A model generated the notes under the pieces. The model had not been told where the DNA came from. It did no database searches and saw nothing but the letters and a program-made list of their open reading frames with translations. Of a stretch of DNA of 64,000 nucleotides, positions 28,849 through 42,329 are shown piece by piece; position 1 is the stretch's first letter, and each line of letters opens with the position of its first letter. Source of the stretch: Burhinus oedicnemus. Its lineage: Eukaryota > Chordata > Aves > Charadriiformes > Burhinidae. The stretch covers positions 321,314-385,313 of the forward strand of contig VFFE01007030.1 in NCBI GenBank assembly GCA_008921705.1, in the 5' to 3' direction. Position numbers and translations under genes: made by a program.

Positions 28849-31800
28849 AGGCGTGATCAGGGTGGTTGTGCAGCCCTCCCCACTTGGATGTCAGCTCTCT
28901 CCAGATAGGACGTTTACCCATTCATCCACCTCTCATGGTAACAGGTATTTGTACATATTTTATTGTCCTAAACTGGACATTCCTTTGAACTTTACAGTGT
29001 TAGGAAGTTACTGCTCTCCTTGCATTTGCAGAACTTGAAGTAATAAGGCTACATGGGGACCTTTGGGTTTTCTCCTACCCGTCCTGACAAAGAGAATCCA
29101 CTGTTTTGGGACTTAAATATCAGCTACATTTTGTGTTGAGTCTGTGGTTAAAGTCTACATTATGATGACTGTTTCTGGAGTCTACAGAGGATGCTGTGGC
29201 CAGCTTAAAGTAACTTCCTTATTTTGAAATCCATTCTTAATCACCCATGAAATTAACTATTGGAGTCTGCCTTCAGGTTGGCACAGTCTAATACTTGGGA
29301 TTTTAAAAATATTTCACAACATATTTGGAAACAGAACTTTTCTGTTCTTTATTTATATGTTTTCGAATGTTGGCTCTTGCATGAGAAAAGTGCTGTATGC
29401 TTTAATACTGAATTTAGAAATCTTGTGGTTTCTGTTGGCACTGTGAAGGGAGCAGCTAGTATAAGACTCCGGTACTTGATGAGAGCATTTTTGTGTTTTA
29501 ATTATTAGACGCATGAATACAGAGCCAAGTGAGTTCAGCTATTGTGTTTATTGCCTTTTTTTATTCAGTATAAAAAAAAAAAAAAGCAATAATTTTTCTG
29601 GATTACTCTCTCTAACATGATCCGCTACTTGAAATCAGAAAAAAGCTGAAGTATCGTCAGTCCTTTCTTCACACAGGGAACAAGAAATCGCAGGGAAATT
29701 CTATTTAGGGATGTTGAAGCGTAATGTTCAGGATTTATAACCCATACAAGTGCTTCATTTCAAGTCAGCTCAACAATGAATTAGAAGTGCATATAGGACT
29801 TTTATGCCTTGTGAAGGTTCTAGTTAGGATAGCCCATGTTGCTACTTTGGCTGGTAGGCCGGACTCCTCATCCAAAAGTGTGTATCCTGTGAAGCATTGC
29901 ATGGCTTAACAAAGACGAACCACAAGTTGGATGGCAAATGTAGCTCCTGAGGCTTCAGGGGGGAACTGAGGCATGTGAAAGCCCGGTTGTGGTACCATGG
30001 GTACATACATTTCAAAGTTTAAATCATTCAAAAATTTAGCATTTCCTTATATTTGAAGCAACTTACATGTTTGACTAGGCTGAAAATACCCCCAAAGAGT
30101 GTTAAGTGTATTAAAGGAAGAATGACATTGTTTCAAATTATTTCCTCCTTCTCTTAGAGAATAGTGGCTTTTCTGAATCTGTATTTTCTATGAAAAATTA
30201 TGTGTATGGAAAACATCTGATTAGGTCTAATAATGCCTTTTAAAAATAATTTTCTAAACTGTACTATCTAAACAAAGTATTTTAAATTATAACTAAAATT
30301 TTAGAGCTAAATTGCCATTTTCTAAGAATTTCTATAAAAATGGCTCTCACTGGAACACTTTTTCTTTAAACAAAATATGATGTTTTTTTCCCCAGGTTCG
30401 CATTATATTTTTCCTTTTGCATTAATCTCTTACATTATACTTAAGAAATTTCTAGATGCTACACATCTAGGGTTTTTTAATAAAGAGAAAAAAACCTGAC
30501 ACTTTTGTCTGTGGGAGTTTTGCAATTAAATTCTGGGCTTATTGTTATAGAAGGGATACAGCGCTTTTGATTGCTTTTGCACAGCAAAAACATGTTAGTA
30601 ATACTTTTTTCAAAGATTTCGTATTTCATGGTGCTTAATGGAAAAAAATACCTGCAAGTAAAATAATTGTGCTTTACCTGCCAGTTCATGAAGCTTTAGT
30701 TGTTTTGTAATAGTTGTAACACCTGGGTGAAATTACGAAGATTTGATTTAATGCCAAGTAAAGTGTCAAATTACCATCTTCATGACAATGCTTGTAACCT
30801 GCATTGTACAGTGTACCCCATATCATAGAAATAAGAATATGAACAGCGTTTAGAACTTAGAAGTTCTGTGTGTATTTTTAAAGTACATGGTGAGAGAGGC
30901 ACATGGAAGTTTTAAAATTCAGACTCAGATACTTTTGGCCAAGGAAAACAGTGGTAATGAAGAAATTCGCGTGAAATTTTAGTTAATTGTTTTTCACATT
31001 AAAAATATTTTTTAGAAAGAATGTTAAACTAACTGAAAGGTCCCCCCAAAGGTAAAATCTAATCTACAGACCACAAGAAATGTCAGACAATGTAAAAATA
31101 TGCTACATCTTATTTTAGCTTAGGAAAACTATTAAGTGTACCATTAGAAAGAGAAGAAAAAATAAAATTATTTTTCAGTTAGCGTTGGATTATGAAGACT
31201 AGAAACTTACTACATCCTTAGATTTGTAGTCACAACCACATTACCATTATCATAAACCACCAGGGCCTAAATTTAGAGCACAGTATATGTTGCAGGCATA
31301 AAATAAAAGAAATAAAAGCAAATCATAGAGGAAAATTCAAAGGGTTTTAGAGTATTCTTTTAACAATAAATTACTTCTGTGATTTTAAGCATGATTGGTG
31401 TTGATGAAACTTTCAATAGTAAAAGGATAAAGAAAAAATTATGAATCTAAGGAAAATAAGTGTTACCGCTAATTTTTTAGGTCTTCTACAGTTACTTAGC
31501 AAGGAATGAATGTTTTCTTGTTGAAATGCTTTAATTTTTCCCAGTTTGCAATGGAAACCTCTGTGAAGGATCTGGGGAGGGCAGCTAGTTTCTGCTCACA
31601 TAGAATTCTTTTTCATGCTCACTTTAATTTACGTGATATGTCCCGTGTCTTTTGTTCTTCATTAACCCTAACTGTTTGAGTGGCTACTTGGGAATAACTT
31701 CACCTCTGTCCTGGTTTGACTTTAAGTATTACTGTATGAATTCAGAATCACAACGGATTACTTTTGAGATCCTAATGCTTGCGATGCCTCACACTTATAA

Positions 31801-33853
31801 GTTAGTGAATCCAGTGCTGATTTAAAATACCTTTGTCACCTTACAGAAATGCTGGTGTTTCTTGCCATACCATATGAGGTTACTTTAAGGTTTGCTTCTC
31901 GACAGTGACCAAACTTGTGCAGTCTTATGTAAGGAAGTGTGATGAAATTACTGTTAAAAGTGACATCACTACAGGCTGCGTTGGTCTGTGTGTTTTAAAT
32001 TTTTTATAGCATCCATACTATGCTTTACTTTGGACAAGAATGGTTAGATCTGGTTCTGATCAATATGTTTATAACTTTTTATTCTACTCTGAAGATTCTA
32101 TTCTTAACATGTTATGATAAATGTGTTTCACTGCATTCCAGTAACTACTCTGTTTCTTAAATCTTGGCACTAGAGTTCATTTTTTTAATGAAATCTGTTT
32201 CATTTCCATTTGTCCTATGTTAACTTTTCATTATGCTTCAGGTAGCTTTTTCAAAGAAAGGTCATGAATAGAAAAGGTTACTTATTACAGGAAAAAAATT
32301 TAAATAAATTGTTCAAAACAGTACAGGTTTTTGCTTTTCAAATTAAAAATTCAAACAACTTAAACTCCTAAACTCTCCTCACATCTCCCTTGGAAACTCC
32401 CTCCTTTACTGTAACTTTGTGGTCTTGATGACATTCACAGAGAAGCTGATTTACTGAATAAAGAAGTTCTTTAAGTTTTCGGTTTTGGAACTTTACCAGT
32501 GTGTCTGAACCCAGGTTTCAAATTTTACTGGCATTTTGTTGGCAAACCAATTTTTTGGAGTCCTTTCTTATTTGGGTATGTTTCCTGACACCTTTGGCTG
32601 TATGGTACTGTGTTTTAAAATTCTCTTTTTCTTTTTTTAAGAGGAAAAGCCTATAAACATATACAAAGGACTAATTATAAAATACCTGGTATAAAAATAT
32701 AGAGACAAGAAAATTACCAGCTGAAAAATGCAGTGAGTGAAAAAAATGAGCATTTAATGGTAGAGTTTTACCCCGCCTGTTCAGCAGGCCTGATTCTCAA
32801 AGCAGTTCCACAAGCAAAGCATGCACTATCCTGAGGCCATAATACAGTAATGTAAATCAAGCATAAGTACATGGGCGCTAAGAAAGAAGTGGTTTGGTCT
32901 TCCCTTCTGTCTACTGGCCTCTTTTACTGTTGCTTCCCTTTTGCCAACAGCAGTGTTCATTTATGGTGAGCCAGATTAGAGTATTGATCCAGCTGAAAAA
33001 TAACTCACGTGACTTTGCTCTACTTACAGTCTTCCTGTATATTGCAGTTTTGTTGAAACTATGTTGTTACTAGTGCACTGCTCTCAAAGACTAACCAATT
33101 AGCCAAAGTATATATAAGTTCCTAACCTATGTCATTCATAGTATCAATAGATTATTCCTTGCTGAAAATGTCACAACTAATATAGGACAATCTTCTTTTT
33201 GTAGTACTTATTGAAGTAAGGTACCAGAAACTGGCAGTCCAAGGTTCCAGTACTTTTATAGTTTTCCACAAGTCTGGGACATTGTAATCCCTTAACGTTT
33301 TTTCTCACTGATGTAGGACTTTAATATATCTAAGGAGTTCAAAGAGAATTTGACACTAAATGGTCCTTTCTGTACTAACATTGCTGTAGGGAAACCCACC
33401 ATAAAGTGAAAGAAGCTATGTATTTTTGTAATAGAACAGAAGAGTGCATTCATGTAATAGTGTATTCTGGCACATATTTTGCCTGCTGCTTATAGGCAAA
33501 GTTACAACAGTACAGAGCAGTAAGATTCCTATCATTTAAATAAGCCTCAGTAGGATTAACAGTTTACATGTTCTTCTACCTGTCTCAGCTGTGGGAGTCA
33601 ATCTTTTGGGAGCCTGCGTATTGCACCTGGTCATCTATAAAATACTGCATGGAACGTGGAAGATGGAGAAAATTAAATATTTAGGCTAGTAAGAGAGTGT
33701 GAATATTTTGGGATTGGGGATTCCAGTGAACAGCCTTTGGGTTAAATTGCTAATTTGGTAATAAGTAGCTAATGGCTAGTTTCTGACTGATGTCAACGAA
33801 ACTTAACGGACAGCTAGAAACACCAGAGATACCAGGTTTCTGTACGTTTCCTG

Positions 33854-35480
33854 GAGTCAAAGAATCACTCAGGTTGGAAGGGATCCCTGAAGGTCTCTAG
33901 TTCAACCTCCTGCTTTTAAGCAGCATCAACAGTGATTTTAGACCAGCTTTGTCAGGGTTTTTTCCAGTCAGATCTTGAAAACCTCCAAGGACAGAAATAC
34001 TCCACAGCCTCTCTGGGTATCCTATTCCAATGTTTAGTTATCGTCATAGTTCAGTGTTATTTGCCAGCTTGGTTAATGTGCATGCCATTTCCTCCTCCAG
34101 TTCATTGGTAAAGATGTTAAGATACTAAATAAGATAGGTCTCAGGATAAACCCCTGAGGAACTGCAGTTGTATCCAGTCTACAGGTAGAGTACAAACCAT
34201 TACTTTTCAATCCCAGAATCCAGACACTTTTTGCTCATCTGGTAGTGCATCCATCTAGACCACAATGGCCAAACTTGGATACAAGGGTGCTGTAAAAGAC
34301 CATCTTGAAGATGATTGCAACATTTGCCTTTCTCTATTCATCTGGGACTTCCCCTGGTCTCCATGGCCATGATGACAGAAAGCAGCCTTGATGTGCCATC
34401 AGCCAGCTCTCTCAACACTCTCAGATGCATCTCATCTGCTCTCCTGGAGCCAAGATTTCTCAAGAGATTTATGAGATCAATCCTTTCCTGCTGTTGGTAT
34501 TTCCTCTTCTCCTCAAACCCTGTATGTTTGTGTAAAGGCCTTGGAGACCTTGTTGGTGAAGACTGGGGCAAAGAATGCATTAAGTAACTCAGCTTTCTGT
34601 GTGTCCACTGTGCTTTTTGCCTCAGTCAGCTGCAAACCCAGATTTTCCTTGTGTGTTCTTACCATGTGGCAGTTCCTGTGCTCATGTTTCTTGCCAATCT
34701 CTAATATAGTTGAGCTTCAGCTTTCCTAACATCATCCTTGCTTGTCTGGGCAATGTTTCTGCATTTCTCCTTTGTAGTATTTCTCCTTGCTTCCATCTCT
34801 TTTGTACATTCTTTTTACAGTCATGAATTTCCTTTTTAGCCAAACCAGACTCCTTGTTCATCGACTTACTTTCCTCAGTATTGTGGTGGACCATTATTTT
34901 GTCTGTGGGAGGTTGCCTTTAAAGACCATGTCTGTTGAGCTCCCTTGCCCTTCAGAGCTGCCTCTCATAAGATCCCATTTACCGGGTCCCTGAGTAAACC
35001 GAATCTTGCTCTCATGAAACCTAGGGTTTGTAGTTGCCTTCCTCATTCCTCTCAGAATTCTGAACTGCATTGATTCATGTTTGCTACAGCCAAAGCTGCC
35101 ACAGATTGCCACCTCCGCAATCAGCTCTCCATTGTTTGTAGCAGAGTGAGTCTATCACTCCAGTTGATCATCTGATAATTTTTTATAAGATCTTGTTCCT
35201 AGCATCCCCCACAAGTCAGCTGGATTGCTTGCATCCCACTTTGTTTGCCTTTTAGCAGATATTGGGAGATGGGAGTCTCCCATGGGAATCAGGATCTGTG
35301 ATCTGTAGATGTCCTCAAGTTGCTCAAAGAGATTTTTTCCACTTCCTCCTTCTGATTAGATAGTCTGTAACAAATTCCCACCATGATGTCATTCTTGATG
35401 GCTGCTCCTCTGTTCGTGGCCCACCAGTTATCAGTCAGTCTACTGCCTGTTTTACAGAAGACCCTCCATATCTTTGAGCT
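33854..35480 (-). mobile_element. Decayed CR1 LINE with ORF2 remnants and 3' end
   Basis: CR1 is the main non-LTR retrotransposon family of birds. Here the element lies on the - strand with its 3' end at about 33.85 kb, where the + strand shows the typical AGAATCAC..GGTTGGAAGGGATC tail. Going 5' from there, interrupted - strand frames give recognisable ORF2 pieces: VPQG-like reverse-transcriptase sequence near 34.15 kb, DEMHLRVLRELADG near 34.42 kb, KAELLNAFFA-like and RWKQGEI pieces near 34.55-34.85 kb, and FRILRGMRKA near 35.05 kb. Farther 5' come the endonuclease-side pieces SHGRLPSPNIC near 35.27 kb and GICYRL near 35.37 kb. Stops and frameshifts are frequent, parts of the reverse transcriptase are missing, and the 5' end is truncated, so the copy is dead. 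Confidence 0.88.
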
Positions 35481-37149
35481 CCTTCAGGTATTCACATTCT
35501 CATGAAAACAGGCTTCCAGGTAGGAGAGAGAGACCCAGATCAGTGTTGCCACCAAGGAATCTGCATCGTGGACTCAAGAGTTACCTTTTCTGCTTGGCCA
35601 GCACATCCTCTGGCAGGCCATTCATCACACAGAGCCTGGAATCAGACACAGCATCATACAGATGAGGATTATGAAAAGGAGATGGAGGGCACTGTAGGAG
35701 AGTTTAGGAAAAATACTAGTAGGCACACTGCTCATTTTCAAATCAGACATAATGGACAGAAACAGTGGCTGTAAAGTAGTAAAGCAAGCGTTCAGGGCAC
35801 CTTTTTGTCCAAAGTAATACAAGAGACTGGTCAGAAGGCACGTTCCTTTCCATTTGACTAAAATGGAAAGGGTTTTTTAATGTTGCTTTTATAATACTCT
35901 ATAAACAAGCTATTTGAGAGTGAGATTTTCAGACAAGGAACTTGAAGTGAAGGGTGAAATCTGTTCATAACTTACCCTCTTGTGCCCAGGTATTTTAACA
36001 TCTGGAATGTAATGCTGCCTGTTGTAATACCTCTGCAATACTGTAACGCAGCAGGATGCATTAATGAGAGTTTCAACCTTAAACCCACAACATCAATGAA
36101 ATTTATAGTTGTCAGGCCGTTAACATTATTCAAACATAGTTTTTGTGGTTTCAATTCCCATTTTACGTTCACGTAGGAAGAAAAGTCATTGTGTTGACTA
36201 GCCATGAAGACAGAGTCCTCCTTAGACTTGAAATCTCTGTAAAACAATTAAGTATTGTTTATTACTTTTGACAGCATTCACAGTATGCACTACAGGGCAG
36301 GCGGCGAGTATTTGTATAAAAAATTGTGCTAGAATCTCTCTTAATATTTCAGCTGGTTTAATATTCTTGAATACTAAAAGTGCCTTGCTCACGTTTTAGA
36401 ATATACCACAAAAATGTTCAAAGCAGAAAAGAAAAATTGACATAAAATTCTAGTGTCATCTTCTACGGTCATATAGATGCCGTCTGATATTCTTCCTGAT
36501 GGGTAAATTTGGCTTCAGATGTTTCATGTTTCCCTACTCTTGTATCTCAGTGTGGTCTTTTGACTTAATATGTAGAGCAAGGTAGTTAAAGAGCACAAAA
36601 AAGAACAGAGAATTTCTTGAAGGCAAAAATTTTGGGGGGAAAATGTGGTGAGCACTGTGATTAAGTTGCTTTGCAGAAAAAATGGAATCGTTAAATCTGC
36701 AACTGATTAAGTTGAAAGAAAAGAAGGGAAGTCAATATGTAAAAAAGTGCATGTATGGTTACTCTTTCTGGTAAGGAAAATACAAGTAGTTTCTCCCAGA
36801 AAAAAAACTGACATGCACACAAAATTTGCAAAGCTCTGAAGTTTGGGGGGGCGGTTCTGTGGAGTTTTTTATTGTCATAGGCTTCATGGTAATTCCAGCA
36901 CAATCTCAGGAAGTAGTAAAAATAGATCTATCTGTCTCTTGCTGTATCGGTCTGAGTATTAACAACTTTCCCATGTTGTGTCTGTTAAAGAATTTCTTCA
37001 TGGCCCTTAAAAGTACAAACTCGGTCTCTGCATTTAATATGTTGTTACCTGCTGCCAAGCCTCTAATAGCTACATTCATACATTCTGTTAATCATATCTC
37101 TTTGTTCTAGAAGTCTGTGTTTTGGATTCATAATTAACCTTTTTCCCCT

Positions 37150-37201
37150 GCTCTGATTATTTTCCTCCCATCATGGCTCTAATTATTTTTGTCCCATCAT
37201 G
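37150..37201 (+). repeat. Two-copy 26-bp imperfect tandem repeat
   Basis: Copy one (37150-37175) and copy two (37176-37201) both start GCTCT and end TCCCATCATG. They differ at three positions. Confidence 0.85.
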
Positions 37202-38991
37202 GCAGCACATGACTTTTTTTTTTTTTTTTTCCTGTTTAAAAACAAATATGTGAATGGAGAAGTAACAGAAATCAGTGTATTTCGACAAAGCCTGTAATCT
37301 CTTCCTAACTGCGCTTCCAAATTTAAATTAGATTTTCATGTTGCAAAACCATGAACTTGGTGTTGTAACTGAAATCACGCTGTTCCCAGAAGACAGGGCT
37401 GAAGCCTCATGGGCGTAAAGAGCTATGGAGGATTTTCGCCTAGGTTCCTGTATAAGAAGAAGCAACCTTTTAATGTTAAAGTTTGGTGGTAGATGGATGG
37501 GCCTGGTCTCAGTATGTAATCCATAGGGTCCAAAGGAAGGAATTACCGAGTTGTATTTCACGTGAACTGGAAGGGGACTGGCAAAGAGATCTTCTGGCTA
37601 TTGCTCTTTGACAGCATCTCTCTGATTCAGGACTAATGTGGGAAAACATTGTGGAGCCTGTTACATTTTCTGTCAGTTTGGGTTTAAGTATTCCTAATTA
37701 GCGAAGGCATTTGTGGTCCAGATTTTGCCTGGGCCCTCCAGTAACCTCCCATTTGGATCATTCTGAAAGCAAGTCGGCCATCTGAAAGATATTCTGAAAC
37801 CTTGGGGATCCTACATGCTTTTTGCTGCTGATACAGCCCCAAGAGTTACTGAAGCTCTGCTTTTCAACCTGTGAAGCAGGAAGGATGGATAGTTCCCTAG
37901 CTTGTCGCCAGCCTAAAGGCTTGTGGCTGTGGGCAGTGGGGGAGACACTTCTGCTTGCAGCTGGTCCCTGCTACCCATGGATACTCACTTGACTGCAGAA
38001 TTTGAAACACCTTTCATACATATCTGAAATTCAGAGGAAATAATTTTGAATGGTACTTTTTGCTGATTTGGACTGCGCTTATCTCCAAGACAAGATTGCT
38101 TTTATATGAATGAACAGCGTGGTATTTGTGTCCATATTAGAAGTAGGTTTGTATGCTATAAATCACTTTCTGCGTTTACCTTGCTGGCAATATCTTGGAT
38201 ATCTGTTTTATCTGTTAAATAACTCTTCCTGAAAATGTGAAATGGAGGAGGATCGTAGTACAGTTCAGATCTGTTTTAAAGTGGCTTGGATGAAGTTCTC
38301 ACAGTAGGGTTTTTTTTTCTTCTTTTTTAAGTCTAGCGTTGACTCATTTGGTGGTGTTAAAGTGCACTTTCTACTTATCCCCAGAGGAAAGTTAGTATTC
38401 TTTTAAGTGAAACTATTTTAAAAGCAGAACACAAGCCTAAAATAAGCCAGTGTTCTCTAGAGTTCTCAGAAGGTGTAGATTTATTTACTGTAGTTAAATC
38501 ATAATTAGTTCTCAGGGGATAGTGTATCTTTTAAACTGCTTTATTGCCACCATATTGGTTTTCTAAATAATCAGAAACTGCTGCTCTTATATTCTGTAGT
38601 ATGAACAAAAATTTGCTGTAAGTAGAAACAAATGTCTAGAATTGCCAGTTGTCCCTTACTGAAGATAGTGACACGCAAAAAATAAGCACTTGAAGAAAAC
38701 GTGAAGAAATACAAAACGTATGTTATCAGAAGGCACCTTAAATGAACTATGGCTATAACTTTTTCCAGCATGATAGATACAGTAATGTTTTACATGATCA
38801 TTTTTCAGTTAATCTTTTTTTAATATTCTAATGCTTTTTGGTCAAGAATAAATGTTAACTGAAAACGGATAAATGGTAGTGCAATGTTAACATAAAATAT
38901 TACCTGATATTTAAGCCTAGATTTTCATGAATGTAGCTTAGTGTTCCAGCTGATAAGCATGGGTTGGTTTTTTTTTTTTCCTAATTGACAG

Positions 38992-39059
38992 GTTAATGTT
39001 TGAGTTGCCTGAGGAGATGGGTTTAATAGCAATTGCTGTTCGACAAACACAAGGGAAAG
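38992..39059 (+). CDS. HLCS: HLCS coding exon, start of the catalytic domain in this window
   Basis: Holocarboxylase synthetase forms biotinyl-AMP and transfers biotin to a lysine on the biotin-dependent carboxylases, in cytosol and mitochondria. This 68-nt exon follows a T-rich tract and acceptor AG and ends at donor GTGAGT. Read from its second base it encodes LMFELPEEMGLIAIAVRQTQ followed by GK, matching human [22 protein letters not shown]. The last base (G) joins the next exon to complete a glycine, giving the GKGRGGNVW biotin-ligase signature. By my count from the human protein, the first arginine of that signature is human R508, a known deficiency position. The exon starts with the third base of a codon, so the upstream intron is phase 2 and the downstream intron phase 1. 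Confidence 0.93.
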
Positions 39060-40047
39060 GTGAGTAAATTTCCTTCTGGTGCTAGTAAATGTGTATTAAA
39101 CATATGCAATAGGACATTTTAATGTCACTTAGCTGCCTTAAAGATACATTATGAGTATTTTTTGTAATAGGATCTATAGAATAATTGTGTCCTCTTCTCC
39201 TGCTTGAACTGTGGATTCAAACTCAAAACCTAAGTTCATAGAGACCAAAGTAAACATTTTCAGGATGTTTGGTGGCTTTTGCAGAAATGATTTAGTGGTC
39301 TTCTAGTTTCTGCCAAAAAGTCTCTCCAGTCATGGAAACTGCCATCACTACATTCAGTGTAATACGAGTCAGACTTCCAAATCAGAACTCCTTTTTGACT
39401 TAACTGGAACAAGACTGGGTCTTGACTGCCTCTGAGATAGAAGTTTCTTGAGTCTGCAAGACCTGCTTGAACTGTCACGTGGGCTTTCACAATCTTTTGC
39501 AGATAAATATGAGCAAGTTCTGTCTTTTTCCCAGGAAGGAGCTAGCACTGATTTAAAAGCCACGTTCATTTTATTAGAACACAGTGCTCAACCTAATAAG
39601 CTCTTCTGAGTACAGATCTAGATGAAGATGGTTACCTGGCTTTTGGTACAGATCTAGCTTCTGTCAAGTTGATTCACAATGTGGATGGATTTCTAGGAGC
39701 ATCTTCACAAATACTTCTTCACTTAAACAAAGCAAGATTTTTTTGAAATGTGTATGTTAGCAGATACCAGGAAAATCCTGAAAGCAAGTCATTTAGGACA
39801 TTCTAGAAAATTGAGTAGCGGTGTGCACATTAAACGACCTGCTGTTTTTTTTAAAGAAAAAGCTTGGCAGTTTAACCATTTTTTCTTTCAAAATTAGTTT
39901 GGAAACTCCATTACAGGACTTATGGTAGATTCTTGGATGGATACTATTTAATCTTGCTCTTTTGCAGTTGTCTGCATTAACTAAGTGACCTTTTTTATAA
40001 ATATTTTTTCTTGAGTTGAAGCTAACCTTTTTTTTCTCCCTCCCCAG

Positions 40048-40208
40048 GTCGTGGTGGAAATGTTTGGCTCAGTCCTGTGGGCTGTGCACTGTCCACTTTA
40101 CATATCACCATTCCTCTACATTCCAACCTGGGCCAGAGAGTTCCTTTTATCCAACACCTGGTGTCCTTGGCAGTGGTAGAGTCAGTTAGATCAATACCAG
40201 GATATGAG
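40048..40208 (+). CDS. HLCS: HLCS coding exon with the RGGNVWLSP biotin-ligase motif
   Basis: The exon is 161 nt, preceded by a long pyrimidine tract ending CCCCAG and followed by donor GTATCT. It begins by completing the shared glycine and continues [20 protein letters not shown], then covers a stretch equivalent to human [39 protein letters not shown] lies in the loop that binds biotin and biotinyl-AMP in this family. The valine equivalent to human V550 (a deficiency position) is kept in VVES. The exon ends in phase 0 after GYE. It is nearly colinear with human at roughly 80% identity by eye. The 988-nt intron before it (39060-40047) contains nothing recognisable. Confidence 0.96.
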
Positions 40209-41272
40209 GTATCTCATTCTAATTTATCTCAAAATTCCTGTTTCCATTTTCATTAAATTCAGATTTTAACTATGTCTCCTATGCATAGTATGACTGAATG
40301 TGTAATACAGTTCTTCAGCGCTAATATAGTGGTAAACTTAGCCTTCGTACATGCCTGGTTATTTATGTGTTTTAAGATTTCTAGTATACATATGGTGAAT
40401 ACTGTCTTTTATTGAGCTGATTAAGTATACTGCACTCATTTCACTCATAATCATATGAAACTTAAGACTCAGTCTTCAGCAGTAAAGAAAATGTCAATTT
40501 TGTTTGCCTAACAATTGAGTTAATTTGTTTTGATTTTGAAGGAGTTGGGGAAGAGGGAGGAGGGAACAATGAATAAAACTGACAAATCCCTTTCTGCTTT
40601 TTTTGTTGGTGCTGTTTCAGTGGCCACTTTATCCCTTTTAAAGGATTTTTCCAACCCTTGTTTAAGGTTGAAAACTGATTTCTAAAGCAAGAACTTAGGA
40701 GTATTGCTCTCAAGAGGGAATCAAGTGTCCTGTCATCAGTATTAAAATGAAGAACCAGTCTTCTTCATCACCTCATATATCTTCTTTTTAATGTTACCAT
40801 TTCCTAATATTTGCTAACTATAAAACTTTGGTATTTTACAGAAGTAGTTAACTAAAGCATATGTTTCCTATATTACAGAAAATCAATGACTTATACACAT
40901 TTACACATGAACTTTATTATAGTGGCACCCAGTAGCTTTGCTGTAGTTTAGGGTCTGTCAGCCTTTCTATTAAAACCTTCTAACTTCAGTGCTTCATAAC
41001 TTGACTATAAAAACAAAATGCTTCAGGCTAAAATTTGCAATATAAAATATTTGGCTAGAGTGAATAATTTAAACATTTAAAATAGAAGGGACAAGAGTTA
41101 GTTTTATAAAATATGGTCTGACTGGGGAAGGAGTTAATTTATGAATAGAGGTGTTTTTGCTTCCGTATGCCTACCCCTGTGTACTGTGGCATTTTAGATT
41201 TTATTCCATTCAAGAGGAAAAAGGTGACTGAATTACTAAATACTAATATAAAAATAGTATGTATCAGTAATA

Positions 41273-41294
41273 CATGTACTGTACACAGTACGTG
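41273..41294. repeat. Imperfect palindrome
   Basis: CATGTACTGT and ACAGTACGTG are separated by AC, with one mismatched pair. It lies in an HLCS intron. Confidence 0.8.
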
Positions 41295-42329
41295 TGCAAC
41301 ACATAGCTTGCTATGTCCAAGACAAAGCTACTGAATCTCTTTGACAGTACATCCACCCTAGACAGTCGGTGAAACCAGTGTTAAGGGTCTGGACTCAAAT
41401 ATGTTTAAAGCAAGGGAATTCAAAGATTTATCAGAGAACTAATGCTTAAATTTCCCCTTTAGACTTAGATAACACAGGGCTTTTCTTTATGTCAGATGGA
41501 CATCTGCGCCATACAAACTGCAGTAGCTGCAAACAATGGGGTAATCTATAGATGAGGTTTCATTCTTTCCTCCAAATTTCCATACCTCTGTGGGCGTATG
41601 TCAGAACCTTAGTAATATTTTAACACATTTTAATGTTGTTCACTATGCTCAAAGTCCATTTAAAGATTTCCATTCAAAAATCTGAAATACCTATGTCTCA
41701 GTTTATCAGCCAGTCATCATTTTTAGGATTGTCACAAATATTGGCTATGCTAAACTGGCAGCGACTTAGGTCTTTGTTCTGGGTCCTCACAGAGAAAATC
41801 TGACCACTCAATTGGAAGTTTTACTGTCACGTTAGTGCTGCAAATGTAGATGGGCCTTATAGCAAGAGAGTGCTTTGCTTTCCCATCCTGAGAACAGCAG
41901 ACATCTCTCTCTAGTAAGTGAAGGTAAGAAGGTGCTCCATTCCCACTGTGTTTTGCAATGCCCACCATTTCTCTCATGAACAGATAGTTGTGCAGTACCT
42001 TGTAACTCCATTTTGTGGCAAAGTCTCTGCTGTGTAGTTTACATCATGAGAATACCCAGTTGACTTTGTTGTTCTTCATACTTGCTGTCACTTCAGTTGC
42101 AGAGCTAGTGTCTGGTGTCTTACAGGTGTATGTTTTCCTTAACTAACATCTACTGAATAGCTCGTCGGAAGATCTGTTAACACTGATAATACTATTTAAC
42201 TATCTCATACTTCAAATGAAGTCTCAAGAGTCTTTTATAAATCCTTTCCCAGTGTGAAGAGTCAAGTTGTTTTCCATAATGAATATGAATTGGTGATACT
42301 CTCTTTTAGAATGCTTTGATAGCAAAATC

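Larger units (their letters stand above)
1..38991 (+). other. HLCS: HLCS intron upstream of the first exon in the window (partial, 5' end outside)
   Basis: This stretch is AT-rich intronic DNA ending in a long T tract and the acceptor AG at 38990-38991. I looked for the expected preceding HLCS exon (human sequence around LFAEVTPTTMRLLDG) and for other N-terminal HLCS segments on the + strand and did not find them, so the whole 39 kb is best read as one intron. Its contents are two CR1 fragments and a few microsatellites and palindromes, listed separately. The rest (1-26.6 kb, 27.5-33.8 kb and 35.5-38.9 kb apart from those features) shows nothing I can identify. The open frames in it are short, lack recognisable domains and have no convincing splice partners. 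A small or diverged exon could have been missed by eye. Confidence 0.7.

Noticed and set aside
35474..35774. Two overlapping + strand frames of 63 and 90 codons
   Set aside because: They overlap or adjoin the 5' side of the - strand CR1 remnant and show no conserved protein features.
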